Source of the DNA: Streptosporangium carneum
GTDB taxonomy: Bacteria > Actinomycetota > Actinomycetes > Streptosporangiales > Streptosporangiaceae
Assembly: GCF_027922005.1 (NCBI RefSeq)
Contig: NZ_BSEV01000020.1
Span: 108,754-172,753, forward strand
Direction of reading: 5' to 3'
DNA length: 64,000 bases
Of the stretch, positions 7,707 to 16,018 are shown one piece after another. The translations under genes and the position numbers were made by a program. Each line of letters starts with the position of its first letter. The first letter of the stretch is position 1. The notes under the pieces are model-generated. The model ran no database searches, had not been told where the DNA came from, and worked only from the letters and a program-made list of their open reading frames with translations.

Positions 7707-9751
7707 CGGGGGAGACACAGGCGCCGGAGCGGCTGGGTCCGTACCGGCTGCTCCGGCAGATCGGCGAGGGAGGCATGGGGGTCGTCCACCTCGGCCTCGA
7801 CGAGGACGGCCGGGAGGTGGCCGTCAAGGTCCTGCACCCGCATGTGGCTGCCGACCTCAAGGCGCGCGACCGGCTCACCCGCGAGGTCGAGACCATGCGC
7901 CGGGTGCGCAGCTCGCAGGTGGCGGAGGTGCTCGACGCGAAGCTGACCGGCAAGCAGCCCTACATCGTGACCCGCTTCGCGCCGGGCCGCACGCTGGAGG
8001 AGATCGTCCTCGCCGACGGTCCGCTCGACCCGCACGAGGTCGTCAAGCTCGCCAGGGGGCTGTGCGCGGCGCTGGTGGCGATCCACGCCGCCGACGTCAT
8101 CCACCGTGACTTCAAGCCGTCCAACGTGATGATCGTCGACGGTGAGCCGCTGGTCATCGACTTCGGCATCGCCCACCTGGTCAACGCGACCCGGCTGACC
8201 CAGACCGGCATGTTCGTCGGCACGCCCGGCTACCTCGCCCCGGAGATCATCCGGGACTCCGAGATCACCCAGGCGGCCGACGTGCACGCGCTGGCCTCGA
8301 CGGTCTTCTTCGGCGCGACCGGCAAGCCGCCGTTCGGCACCGGCAGCTTCGAGGTCGTCTGCTTCAACATCATGGAGGGCCGGGCCAACATCGACCTGGC
8401 CCCCGTCTGGCTGCGCGGGTGGCTCAGGCAGGCCCTGGCCGTCGACCCGGCCGCGAGGCCGAGCGCGCACACGCTGCTGCGCATGGCGCGCGACCTCGAC
8501 CCCACGGTGACGGCCTTCCACGAGACGGCGCCGCCGACCGCCGTCCTCGACGGGGGCACCAGGGTCCTCGACACCAACGGCACCAAGGTCCTGGGCCAGG
8601 GCACGTCCCCGTCGTCCTCCGCTCCGCCCTCGCCGCCGCCTCCGGCGAACGGCACCAGGGTCCTGGGCCAGGGCACGTCCCCGTCGTCCTCGCCGCCGCC
8701 GCCTCCGGCGAACGGCACCAGGGCGCTGCCCCAGGACGGGACGTACTCCGACCTGCTGCCCCCGGTCGAGTACGCCAAGCCGGAGCGGCGCGAGCGCAAA
8801 CCGCGCCCCGAGCCCGGCTCCCAGGCGGGGAGCCCGCCGCCGTACGTCCCGGCCACGCAGCCGCCGCCGTACGTCCCGGCTCCGCTCTCGGCCCAGCAGC
8901 GGGTCGCCCCGCCGCCCCACGCCGACCAGCGGGTCGCCGGGTATCCCGCGCCGCAGCCCACGGCCCAGAACAGGCCGTACGCCCCGCCGACCGAGCCCCG
9001 CCCCTACACGCCGCCGCCCGCGCCGCGGCCTCAGCAGCAGCCCCAGCCCCAGCCGCAGTCCCAGCAGCCGCGCCCTCAGTACCGCACCGGCCACCCGCTG
9101 GCCGCGGTGCTGCTGCTGACGATCCTGGTCGGGCTCGCCTGTGTGCTGCCGGTGGCGGTGAGCGCCTTCGCCCTGGTGGCGGCGCTCTGCCTCCGCGTGG
9201 GCGAATACCTCTTCGGAGACCTGGCCCAGCGCCGTTCGGTGCGGGGCAACAGCTCGGTCGATCCGCTGCTGGCGGTGGTCGGCACCCCGTGGGCGCTGAT
9301 CAAGGCGGGGCTCGCGACGCTGGTCACGGCTCCGCTGGCCGCGATGTTCGGCATGTGCGTCTGGGGCGCCCTGAGATTCGTCGTGCACCTGAAGACCGAC
9401 CCGGCCGCGGCCTACGCCGCGGGCGCGTTCGTGGCCGGGCTGTTCGTGCTGCCCGGCGGCGGCAAGCCGCGCAGGGCGGTCTCCCGCGCGCTGACCGGGG
9501 TGATCCGCAGCCCGGGGGCCGCGATGGTGACCACGATCATCCTGGGCACGCTGGCCTTCTTCGCCGTGATGGCCGCGCTGACGATGGTGCCGTCCTTCGC
9601 GCCGTGGGACCAGCCGTCCGACGTGGTCAAGCAGGTGACGGCGGCCTGGCAGGAGCAGGTGCACACCGGCAAGATCGGTGCGATCGATCTCGTCAAAGGG
9701 CTCTTCAACGACCTGATGGCCAGCTTCGGCCTCGGGTTCGTCTCCTTCTGA
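7703..9751 (+). CDS. Membrane-anchored Ser/Thr protein kinase 2
   Basis: This 682-residue paralogue of the upstream kinase has the same plan. The kinase domain spans about 12-275 with GEGGMGVV, K42, HRDFKPSN at 134-141, DFG at 153-155 and the same TRLTQTG activation segment. The linker has tandem NGT(R/K)VLGQGTSPSSS units and Pro-rich stretches (PPYVPA, PQPQPQ), then several hydrophobic helices from about residue 465. It overlaps kinase 1 by four bases, which suggests fixed stoichiometry and possible cross-phosphorylation. The shared activation segment indicates an in situ duplication. The gene ends 33 bp before a perfect 40-bp palindrome. Confidence 0.92.
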   Translation: MTGETQAPERLGPYRLLRQIGEGGMGVVHLGLDEDGREVAVKVLHPHVAADLKARDRLTREVETMRRVRSSQVAEVLDAKLTGKQPYIVTRFAPGRTLEEIVLADGPLDPHEVVKLARGLCAALVAIHAADVIHRDFKPSNVMIVDGEPLVIDFGIAHLVNATRLTQTGMFVGTPGYLAPEIIRDSEITQAADVHALASTVFFGATGKPPFGTGSFEVVCFNIMEGRANIDLAPVWLRGWLRQALAVDPAARPSAHTLLRMARDLDPTVTAFHETAPPTAVLDGGTRVLDTNGTKVLGQGTSPSSSAPPSPPPPANGTRVLGQGTSPSSSPPPPPANGTRALPQDGTYSDLLPPVEYAKPERRERKPRPEPGSQAGSPPPYVPATQPPPYVPAPLSAQQRVAPPPHADQRVAGYPAPQPTAQNRPYAPPTEPRPYTPPPAPRPQQQPQPQPQSQQPRPQYRTGHPLAAVLLLTILVGLACVLPVAVSAFALVAALCLRVGEYLFGDLAQRRSVRGNSSVDPLLAVVGTPWALIKAGLATLVTAPLAAMFGMCVWGALRFVVHLKTDPAAAYAAGAFVAGLFVLPGGGKPRRAVSRALTGVIRSPGAAMVTTIILGTLAFFAVMAALTMVPSFAPWDQPSDVVKQVTAAWQEQVHTGKIGAIDLVKGLFNDLMASFGLGFVSF

Positions 9752-9784
9752 CCGGTCTGTCCGGTCCTTTCTGGCTGGTCTGCC

Positions 9785-9824
9785 CGGTCCCGGTGGGCGG
9801 GAACGTTCCCGCCCACCGGGACCG
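9785..9824. terminator. Perfect 40-bp palindrome after the kinase 2 gene
   Basis: Two uninterrupted 20-nt arms (CGGTCCCGGTGGGCGGGAAC and its exact reverse complement) meet with no spacer, 33 bp after the kinase 2 stop. In RNA this would form a very stable GC-rich hairpin with a minimal loop. It has no U-tract, as is usual for actinomycete terminators. The position at an operon end supports transcription termination or 3'-end protection. Confidence 0.7.
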
Positions 9825-10026
9825 CTCGCGGTGACCGGACGCCGGGACCGCTCGCCGGGCTCACTCCGCGGGGCGAGCCAGGGGCGGGCGGGGCGATGTG
9901 CGGGGCGGCGTGCGGGGAACGTCTGGCTTGTGTTCGGCGCCCTGGCGCGGGTGATTTCTTGGAACCTCTTCGTGCGGGATCGCCTTCGCTGAGGCACGAT
10001 GAAGGAGACAGGCCGGAAGGAGCCGC

Positions 10027-11409
10027 ATGGGAGCGACCGACGGTGAAAGCCTCGGCCCGTACAACCTGTTGTCGACCCTCGGCGCGGGAGGCTTCGGCGA
10101 GGTCCATCTCGCGCTGGACCCCGACGGGCGCACGGTGGCGGTCAAGATCCTGCACCCGCACGTCGCGGCCGACGCGACGGCCCTGACCCGCCTCGCCCGC
10201 GAGGTGGAGACCATGCGGCGGGTCGAGGGGGCGCACGTCGCCGAGGTGCTGGACGCCTCCATGGAGAACCCCCGCCCCTACATCGTCACCCGATACGTCC
10301 AGGGCCGTCCGCTCAGCGCGGTGGTCTCCGGAGACGGCCCCGTCGAGGGCGAGGACCTCGTACGGCTCGCGCTCGGCCTCGCCGAGGCCCTGGTCGCGAT
10401 CCACGCCGCCGGGGTCGTCCACCGCGACCTGAAGCCCGCGAACGTGATCCTCACCGACGGCGAGCCCGTCGTGATCGACTTCGGCATCGCCTCCGCGCTC
10501 GACTCCGCCTCGGTCACGGTCTCCGGGGCGGTCCTCGGCACGCCCGGCTACCTGCCGCCCGAGGTGCTGGAGGGCGCGGACGCGGGCCCCGCCGCCGATC
10601 TCTTCTCCTTCGGCGCCACGCTGGCCCACGCGGCGACGGGACGGCACCCCTACGGCACGGGCCCCGCCTCTGCGGTCGGCTACCGCGTCGTCCATCACGA
10701 ACCCGACCTGGAGGGGGTGCCGGGCTGGCTCGGACCGGTGCTCCAGGAGTGCATGCGGCGCGATCCCGCGGAGCGGCCCTCGGCGGGTGAGACGCTGGCC
10801 CGCCTCGAGGCGGAGGCCCCCGCCGTCCACCCCGCCGTTCCCCGGCCCCGGCGGCCTTTCGCCGCGCCGGCAGGTCAGCGCCCGCCGGCCGTTCAGAGCC
10901 CGTCGGCAGGCCGGAGTCCGGCCGATCGGGAGGGCACGGCCGACCCGGGCGGCGTGGCGGCGCGTGGCCCCGGGGGCGTCGCCGGAGCGCCGGCGACGGA
11001 GAAGACCGGTGTGCACGCCCTGACGACCAGGGAGTGGCGTCCCGGACGCCGCCCGACGCCGGGCAAGCCCTCCACCGAGGAGGCGCTCAGGCACCGCAGG
11101 GCGGTCGTGCACCGCCGCTGGGTCGTCGGCACGGGCCTGCTGGTCTCGCTGGCGGCGGCGACGGCCAGGAGTCCGCTCCCCGAGGTGTCGCTGCTGCTGC
11201 TGGCGGGCTACGGTTCGGTGGTGGTCGTCGACGGGGGCGTCGCGCTGTTCGCCAGGAAGGACCGCGTCCGCGCGGTCGTCGACCTGGCCGGCGGTGTGGG
11301 CGCCGTCGTGCTGTGGGCGGTCCTCGGGACCTTCTTCAGCACCCTCACCCTGGCGCTGGCCCTGGGAACCGTCGTCTTCGTCCTGGTGGCGATCCTGCTG
11401 TCCAGTTGA
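10027..11409 (+). CDS. Membrane-anchored Ser/Thr protein kinase 3
   Basis: This 460-residue Hanks-type kinase has the catalytic domain at about 9-265: AGGFGEVH glycine loop, K40, HRDLKPANV at 132-140, DFG at 151-153 and GTPGYLPPEV, where the usual APE is PPE. The activation segment (SVTVSGAVLGTPG) differs from the TRLTQTG of kinases 1 and 2, so it is an older paralogue. After a Pro/Ala linker, three or four hydrophobic helices occupy residues ~365-460. It is transcribed separately, beyond the palindrome at 9785-9824. The ATG at 10027 follows GGAAGGAG with good spacing. Confidence 0.92.
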   Translation: MGATDGESLGPYNLLSTLGAGGFGEVHLALDPDGRTVAVKILHPHVAADATALTRLAREVETMRRVEGAHVAEVLDASMENPRPYIVTRYVQGRPLSAVVSGDGPVEGEDLVRLALGLAEALVAIHAAGVVHRDLKPANVILTDGEPVVIDFGIASALDSASVTVSGAVLGTPGYLPPEVLEGADAGPAADLFSFGATLAHAATGRHPYGTGPASAVGYRVVHHEPDLEGVPGWLGPVLQECMRRDPAERPSAGETLARLEAEAPAVHPAVPRPRRPFAAPAGQRPPAVQSPSAGRSPADREGTADPGGVAARGPGGVAGAPATEKTGVHALTTREWRPGRRPTPGKPSTEEALRHRRAVVHRRWVVGTGLLVSLAAATARSPLPEVSLLLLAGYGSVVVVDGGVALFARKDRVRAVVDLAGGVGAVVLWAVLGTFFSTLTLALALGTVVFVLVAILLSS

Positions 11410-11748
11410 GCCCTCCGGCTCCCCTCCGAGGGGCCTCCGAGTGAGTGGGACCCGCCCGCGAATCCGGAATATAGCTCGGTACAGTGGAGGCGTGTGACCG
11501 ATCGGACGGTTGTTCGGTTGTTCGGCGTGAGTCGTGCGGCCTGGTGGCTTGTCCTTAAGCTACCAATCGGTAACATGATGCCGGAGGGCAGGGGAGGGGT
11601 GTCCCGACCAGGCCGCCTGTCTCGCGCCCCTCGGGCACCTGGCAGTCTTGGCATCACGTGCACGTGCCCCGCGTGTGCGTAGGGAGCATCCGGCGCCAAC
11701 CGCAGCGACGCGGTGGCGCACGCGAACACGGGAGGTCGGCCACCGGCC
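11410..11748 (+). promoter_or_regulatory. etfBA upstream region with operator-like palindrome
   Basis: This 339-bp gap holds no convincing gene. A candidate promoter is TTGTCC at 11549-11554 and TAACAT at 11571-11576 with a 16-bp spacer. Inside it lies the inverted repeat GCTACCAATCGGTAAC (11559-11574, core TACC-AATC-GGTA), where a repressor would block polymerase. The geometry is typical of TetR-family sites on fatty-acid and ETF genes, but the regulator is not identifiable here. A short GC-rich inverted repeat (CCCCTCCGAGGGG) soon after 11409 may end the kinase 3 transcript. Confidence 0.45.
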
Positions 11749-12552
11749 ATGAACATCGTCGTCTGCGTGAAGCAGGTCCCCGACACGGCGACCGAGCGCA
11801 AGCTGAGGTCCGATGACAAGACGCTCGACCGCGATGCCGCCGACGGCGTCATCAACGAGCTGTGCGAGTACGCGGTCGAAGAGGCGCTGCGCCTGAAGGA
11901 GGCGCACGGCGGTGAGGTGACCGTCCTCACCATGGGCCCCGACAAGGCCAGCGACACCATCCGCAAGGCTCTGGCCATGGGCGCCGACAAGGCGGTCCAC
12001 CTGGTGGACGACGCGCTGCACGGCTCCGACGCCCTGGGCACCTCGTACGCCCTGGCGCAGACGCTCAAGAAGATCGGGTTCGACCTGGTCGTGCTCGGCT
12101 CGGAGTCGACCGACGCCCGCACCGGCGTGCTCGCCGCCATGCTGGCCGAGCGCCTCGGCGTCCCCCAGCTCACCTTCGCCAACAAGGTCGAGGTCGACCC
12201 CTCCGCGGCCAAGGCGGGCAGCGGCGGCTCGATCGCGATCCAGCGCGTGACCGACTACGGCTACGACAGGGTGGAGGCCTCGCTGCCCGCCGTCGTCTCC
12301 GTCGTCGAGAAGATCAACGAGCCGCGTTACCCCTCCTTCAAGGGCATCATGGCCGCCAAGAAGAAGCCGGTCGAGAAGCTCGGCGTCGCCGACGCCGAGA
12401 TCGACGCCTCCCAGGTCGGCCTGGCCAACTCCTGGAGCGAGGTCGCCGACTTCGCCGCCGCCCCGCCCCGCGCGGCCGGCACGATCGTCAAGGACGAGGG
12501 CGACGGCGGCGCGAAGACCGCCGACTTCCTCGCGTCGAAGAAGTTCGTCTGA
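11749..12552 (+). CDS. etfB: Electron transfer flavoprotein beta subunit
   Basis: This is the 267-residue EtfB/FixA subunit. It pairs with EtfA to carry electrons from acyl-CoA and other flavin dehydrogenases to the ETF:quinone oxidoreductase. The start MNIVVCVKQVPDTA, the segment VLTMGPDKASDTIRKALAMGAD, GSESTDARTGVLAAMLAERLG and the C-terminal IMAAKKKP are family signatures. The ATG at 11749 has GGAGGT at 11731-11736. The gene lies 18 bp before etfA, so the two form one operon. The upstream palindrome suggests repression in the absence of inducer. Confidence 0.95.
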   Translation: MNIVVCVKQVPDTATERKLRSDDKTLDRDAADGVINELCEYAVEEALRLKEAHGGEVTVLTMGPDKASDTIRKALAMGADKAVHLVDDALHGSDALGTSYALAQTLKKIGFDLVVLGSESTDARTGVLAAMLAERLGVPQLTFANKVEVDPSAAKAGSGGSIAIQRVTDYGYDRVEASLPAVVSVVEKINEPRYPSFKGIMAAKKKPVEKLGVADAEIDASQVGLANSWSEVADFAAAPPRAAGTIVKDEGDGGAKTADFLASKKFV

Positions 12553-12570
12553 GAACGGGGGTTAGCTGAT

Positions 12571-13524
12571 ATGTCTGAGATTCTCGTTCTGGTCGAGCAC
12601 GTCGAAGGTCAGGTCAAGAAGGTCACGCTCGAGCTGCTGACGCTCGCCCGCAAGCTGGGCACGCCGTCCGCGGTCTGGGCGGGCCCGGGATACTCCCCCG
12701 AGGCCAAGGCCAGGCTGGCCGAGCACGGCGCGGAGAAGATCTACGTCGCCGACTCCGCCGACGTCAACGACTACGTCGTGGCGCCCAAGGCCGAGCTGCT
12801 CGCCCAGCTCGTCTCCGAGAAGTCCCCGGCCGCGGTGTTCGTCGCCGCGACGGCCGAGGCGAAGGAGATCGCGGGGCGTCTCGCCATCAAGATCGACTCT
12901 GGTGTGCTCACCGACGTCGTGGGCGTCGAGGACGGCCTGGTCGCCGACCAGTCGATCTTCGGCGGCGGCGTCAACGTCCGCTCGCGCGTCACCAAGGGCA
13001 CCCCGATCGTCGCGGTCCGCCCGAACGCGACGCCGGTCGAGGCCGCGGCGGGCGCGGGCGCGGAGGAGCAGGTCTCCGTGGCCGTCTCCGAGACCGCCAG
13101 GTCCGCCAGGATCGTGGAGCGGGTCAAGGAGGAGAAGGGCGCCCGTCCCGAGCTCACCGAGGCCGCGATCGTGGTCTCCGGCGGCCGGGGCGTGGGCTCG
13201 GCGGAGAACTTCTCGATCATCGAGAAGCTCGCCGACTCGCTCGGCGCGGCCGTCGGCGCCTCCCGCGCCGCGACCGACGCGGGCTGGTACCCCCACCAGT
13301 TCCAGGTCGGCCAGACCGGCAAGACCGTCTCGCCGCAGCTCTACATCGCCGCGGGCATCTCCGGCGCCATCCAGCACCGGGCAGGCATGCAGACCGCCAA
13401 GACGATCGTCGCCATCAACAAGGACCCCGAGGCTCCGATCTTCGAGCTCGCCGACTTCGGCGTGGTCGGAGACCTGAACCAGGTCGTCCCGCAGCTGACC
13501 GACGAGGTCGCCAAGCGCAAGTAG
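12571..13524 (+). CDS. etfA: Electron transfer flavoprotein alpha subunit
   Basis: This 317-residue EtfA binds the redox-active FAD of the ETF heterodimer. The C-terminal FAD domain is clear: VVSGGRGVGSAENF, SRAATDAGWYPHQFQVGQTGKTVSPQLYIAAGISGAIQH and TIVAINKDPEAPIFELADFGVVGDL. The N-terminal domain (ILVLVEHVEGQVKKVTLELL) matches actinobacterial EtfA. It follows etfB by 18 bp with a GGGGGTTAG-type upstream region. A perfect 32-bp hairpin 100 bp downstream probably ends the operon. Confidence 0.96.
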   Translation: MSEILVLVEHVEGQVKKVTLELLTLARKLGTPSAVWAGPGYSPEAKARLAEHGAEKIYVADSADVNDYVVAPKAELLAQLVSEKSPAAVFVAATAEAKEIAGRLAIKIDSGVLTDVVGVEDGLVADQSIFGGGVNVRSRVTKGTPIVAVRPNATPVEAAAGAGAEEQVSVAVSETARSARIVERVKEEKGARPELTEAAIVVSGGRGVGSAENFSIIEKLADSLGAAVGASRAATDAGWYPHQFQVGQTGKTVSPQLYIAAGISGAIQHRAGMQTAKTIVAINKDPEAPIFELADFGVVGDLNQVVPQLTDEVAKRK

Positions 13525-13624
13525 GCGCCCGGCGGGCACCGCTGCCGGCATCGCGGCGGGCACTGTGGCAGGCATCGCGGCAGGCGCTGTGGCAGGCAGG
13601 GCCGCGGGTCGCAGGAACATGAGG

Positions 13625-13656
13625 AAACGGCGTCGCACCCGGGTGCGACGCCGTTT
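13625..13656. terminator. Perfect 32-bp palindrome, etfBA terminator
   Basis: The two arms AAACGGCGTCGCACCC and GGGTGCGACGCCGTTT are exact reverse complements with no spacer, 100 bp after the etfA stop. The AAA/TTT ends give the RNA a stem followed by a short U run. This fits a Rho-independent terminator for etfBA. Confidence 0.75.
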
Positions 13657-13754
13657 CGCGTTCTGCCCCTTCCACGGGGTGTTCGCGGTCTTCCACGAAA
13701 ACACCCACACTTCGGGAGTTCGGCGGCCGAGAGCGTCTCACGTCCAGCGGACGT

Positions 13755-13800
13755 ACGGTGAGCGGTCCGGCGACGGGCCCGTCGCCGGACCGCTCACCGT
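13755..13800. repeat. Perfect 46-bp palindrome in the etfA/BP74 intergenic gap
   Basis: Arms of 23 nt at 13755-13777 and 13778-13800 are exact reverse complements with no spacer, centred on GGGCCC. It lies in the 434-bp gap between the convergent etfA and BP74-domain genes (13525-13958), which otherwise holds two copies of GGCATCGCGGC-type repeats near 13540-13600 and no gene. A bidirectional terminator is the simplest reading; a protein-binding site is possible. Confidence 0.7.
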
Positions 13801-13958
13801 GTTCTCGCCGACTGGTCGTGCGTACGGCCGGGGAGCTCTCCGGCCCGGGGACGGACGGAGAGCGGTCCGGCACGCTTTCGGCCGGGCCGTCTTCACGATG
13901 TGAGGAACCTCAGGCGTCCCCCGACAGTCAGGGGTTCCCGTGCACCGTGACTACGGCC

Positions 13959-14411
13959 TCACGGCGCGGAGACCTCCCGCACCAGCTGGGAGCTCCAGGG
14001 GCACCAGGTGTTGCCGGGCAGGAACGCGCCGCCCACCTCGGACAGGTGCTCCTCGACGTAGTCGATCCCGGCGTCGCACACCTCGGTGGCGACGTCGAAG
14101 AAGTCGACCGTGGTGGGGTTGTAGTGGTAGCTCCAGTTCGGGTTGTAGGCGGCGGTTCCCACCACGATCGTGCCGATGACGCTGGGCCTGTCGGTGGTCG
14201 CGCCGCTCAGCAGGTCCCTGGCGTGCTGGATCTTGGCGGGGTCGGTGAGCTTGAAGACGAACTTGTCGTTGCCGGAGTCGGTGAACTCGAAGTAGGCGGC
14301 CCCCCAGGCGGCCTGCGGGGCCGCCTCGGTCTGCCGGGCCTGAGCGGGAGCGGCCAGGCCGAGCGTCGCGACCGCCGCGAGGGCGGCGATTCCGGGGAGG
14401 ATACGTCGCAT
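13959..14411 (-). CDS. Secreted BP74 N-terminal-domain protein
   Basis: This 150-residue protein begins with a Sec signal peptide (RRILPGIAALAAVATLGLAAPAQA) and is then a single BP74 N-terminal domain: YFEFTDSGNDKFVFKLTDP, VIGTIV, YNPNWSYH, FFDVATEVCDAGIDYVEEHL and GGAFLPGNTWCPWSSQLV. BP74 was named from a Dictyostelium calmodulin-binding protein, and bacterial secreted versions have no settled function. Two cysteines could form a disulfide in the mature protein. The ATG at 14411 has AAAGGAG six bases upstream on the minus strand. Its promoter region carries a 23-bp tandem duplication. Confidence 0.82.
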   Translation of the reverse strand: MRRILPGIAALAAVATLGLAAPAQARQTEAAPQAAWGAAYFEFTDSGNDKFVFKLTDPAKIQHARDLLSGATTDRPSVIGTIVVGTAAYNPNWSYHYNPTTVDFFDVATEVCDAGIDYVEEHLSEVGGAFLPGNTWCPWSSQLVREVSAP

Positions 14412-14444
14412 GGGCATCTCCTTTGTCTGACGAGTCGTTTTCAC

Positions 14445-14490
14445 GACGTCCTTGACGACTGGGTAAAGACGTCCTTGACGACTGGGTAAA
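14445..14490. repeat. 23-bp tandem duplication upstream of the BP74 gene
   Basis: Two identical, adjacent 23-bp units (14445-14467 and 14468-14490) begin GACGTCCTTGACGACT and end GGGTAAA. They lie 34-79 bp upstream of the start codon of the divergently oriented BP74-domain gene, exactly where promoter elements or activator sites would sit. The duplication may double a regulator site or the promoter itself. Confidence 0.85.
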
Positions 14491-14633
14491 GCCGTCAGTC
14501 GGGACTGTAGGTCAACGATCATCGAGACGCGCGGAAGTGTCCTATTTCTGACACATTGTTTGGGGATTGTTCGCCCATGGGTCATGCGCGTTCCAGGCCG
14601 TGAGGCATGGGCGTTCCGGGCCGTGAGGCATGG

Positions 14634-14679
14634 GCGTGCGCGGACCGGCCCGTGTCTCGACGGGCCGGTCCGCGCACGC
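14634..14679 (-). terminator. Hairpin terminator of the MFS gene
   Basis: Arms of 20 nt (14634-14653 and 14660-14679, GCGTGCGCGGACCGGCCCGT and its exact complement) enclose the 6-nt loop GTCTCG. The hairpin begins four bases after the MFS stop codon on the minus strand, a classical terminator position. Confidence 0.8.
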
Positions 14680-14682
14680 CGG

Positions 14683-15873
14683 TCAGGCGGCCATGGACAG
14701 TTCGCGCTCGGGAGTCTCCTCCGGCGCCTCCACCCTTCCCGGGCGGGGCAGGAACCGGGCGAACAGGGTGATCAGCACGCCGAGAGCGACGGCGATGCCG
14801 AGCGCGGTCCTGAGCGTGGTCGCGTCCGAGAGGAATCCGATGATCACCGGACCGAGCAGCAGTCCCGCGTAGCCCATCGCGCCGGTCTGGGCGATGGCCG
14901 GACCCGGGTTCTCGACCGCGCCGCCCGCCAGGGACATGGCCATCGGGGAGACCGTCGCGACCGCGACGCCCACGAAGAGCATGGCGAGCACGGCGATCAG
15001 GGCGGTCGGAGCCGTCAGGACCACGGCGAAGGTGGCCGCGGTCGACAGGCCCGCGGTGACGATCATGCCACGCGCGCCGAAACGGGCCCGGACGCGGTCG
15101 CCGGTGAGGCGGCCGAACAGCATGCCCGCCTCGAAGATCGGGTACCCGAGCGCGGCCACCGCCTCGGGGGCGCCGAGGGCGTCGCGCAGGTACAGGCCGT
15201 TCCAGTCGGCGACCGTCCCCTCGACCATGAACGCGCAGAACGCGATCACACCGAGCAGGTAGACGACCGGCGGCATCCGGCGGCGGCTCGCGGCGGCCGC
15301 GTCCCGGGTGACCACCGGGTCCGGCAGGTAGGTGCGGCTGATGAAGACCAGCAGGGGGAGCGCGGCCAGGGCCACCGCGGTCAGGTGGGTCGTGACCGAC
15401 AGGCCCGCGGAGATGGCCGCGGTGCCGACCAGGCCCGCCGAGATGGCTCCCACGCACCAGCCCGCGTGCATGCCGTTCATCAGCGGCCTGCCGTACGCGC
15501 GCTCGACCGTCGAGCCCTGCGCGTTCATGGCGACGTCGACCGCGCCGAACGCCATGCCGAAGAACGCGGCGGCGACCAGCAGCAGCGGGAACGTCGGGGC
15601 GACGGCCAGCAGGGCCAGGGTGGCCGCGCAGAGGGGAGCGCCGACCCGCAGGATGCTCCGGCTGCCGAAGCGGGACATCACCCCGCGCATCGACTGCATG
15701 GTGACCAGCGCTCCCAGACCCCACACGAGGAGGGTCATGCCGATCGACGCCTCGGACAGGCCGAGTTTGTCGGACAGCGCGGGGATGCGCACGGTCATCG
15801 ATCCACACAGCAGACCGGCAAGCACGAATGTGAGAACCGCTCCGGTGCGAGCCGTCCTCAGGTCGCGGGTCAT
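14683..15873 (-). CDS. MFS transporter, YbjJ/FucP-like
   Basis: This 396-residue major facilitator has about 12 hydrophobic helices. Family marks include GMTLLVWGLGALVTMQSMRG in the first loop region, VAMNAQGSTVE in helix 4 and WNGLYLRD after helix 7, patterns of the YbjJ/fucose-permease-like branch. It would export or import a small molecule across the inner membrane; the substrate is unknown. A GAAGGGATT stretch precedes the ATG at 15873. The TetR gene just upstream in the same direction is the likely regulator, pointing to efflux of a compound sensed by that protein. Confidence 0.88.
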   Translation of the reverse strand: MTRDLRTARTGAVLTFVLAGLLCGSMTVRIPALSDKLGLSEASIGMTLLVWGLGALVTMQSMRGVMSRFGSRSILRVGAPLCAATLALLAVAPTFPLLLVAAAFFGMAFGAVDVAMNAQGSTVERAYGRPLMNGMHAGWCVGAISAGLVGTAAISAGLSVTTHLTAVALAALPLLVFISRTYLPDPVVTRDAAAASRRRMPPVVYLLGVIAFCAFMVEGTVADWNGLYLRDALGAPEAVAALGYPIFEAGMLFGRLTGDRVRARFGARGMIVTAGLSTAATFAVVLTAPTALIAVLAMLFVGVAVATVSPMAMSLAGGAVENPGPAIAQTGAMGYAGLLLGPVIIGFLSDATTLRTALGIAVALGVLITLFARFLPRPGRVEAPEETPERELSMAA

Positions 15874-15962
15874 GACTCAATCCCTTCAATACATGTTTCG
15901 AATGACTGTTAGGGGGAACACAAGAGTCGGTCGCTTCCGCGCGCGCGGAAGCGACCGCCAGT

Positions 15963-16002
15963 GTCAACGGGGATGATCGACGGTCAACGGGGATGATCGA
16001 CG
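15963..16002. repeat. 20-bp tandem duplication between TetR and MFS genes
   Basis: GTCAACGGGGATGATCGACG occurs twice, head to tail, at 15963-15982 and 15983-16002. It lies just past the tetR stop and about 90 bp upstream of the MFS start. It could be a regulatory duplication or a neutral slip. Confidence 0.8.
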
Positions 16003-16018
16003 AGAGACGACGCCGCCG

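Noticed and set aside
5187..9997. Very long antisense open frames opposite the kinase genes
   Set aside because: They are the expected by-product of high third-position GC, are rich in Arg/Gly/His with no domains, and oppose clear kinase genes.
13565..13903. Plus-strand open frame after etfA
   Set aside because: It spans two perfect hairpins, has no ribosome site and is better explained as terminator DNA.
14560..15912. Plus-strand open frame opposite the MFS gene
   Set aside because: It has low-complexity Arg/Gly/His/Glu content and is opposite a clear 12-helix transporter; a shadow frame.
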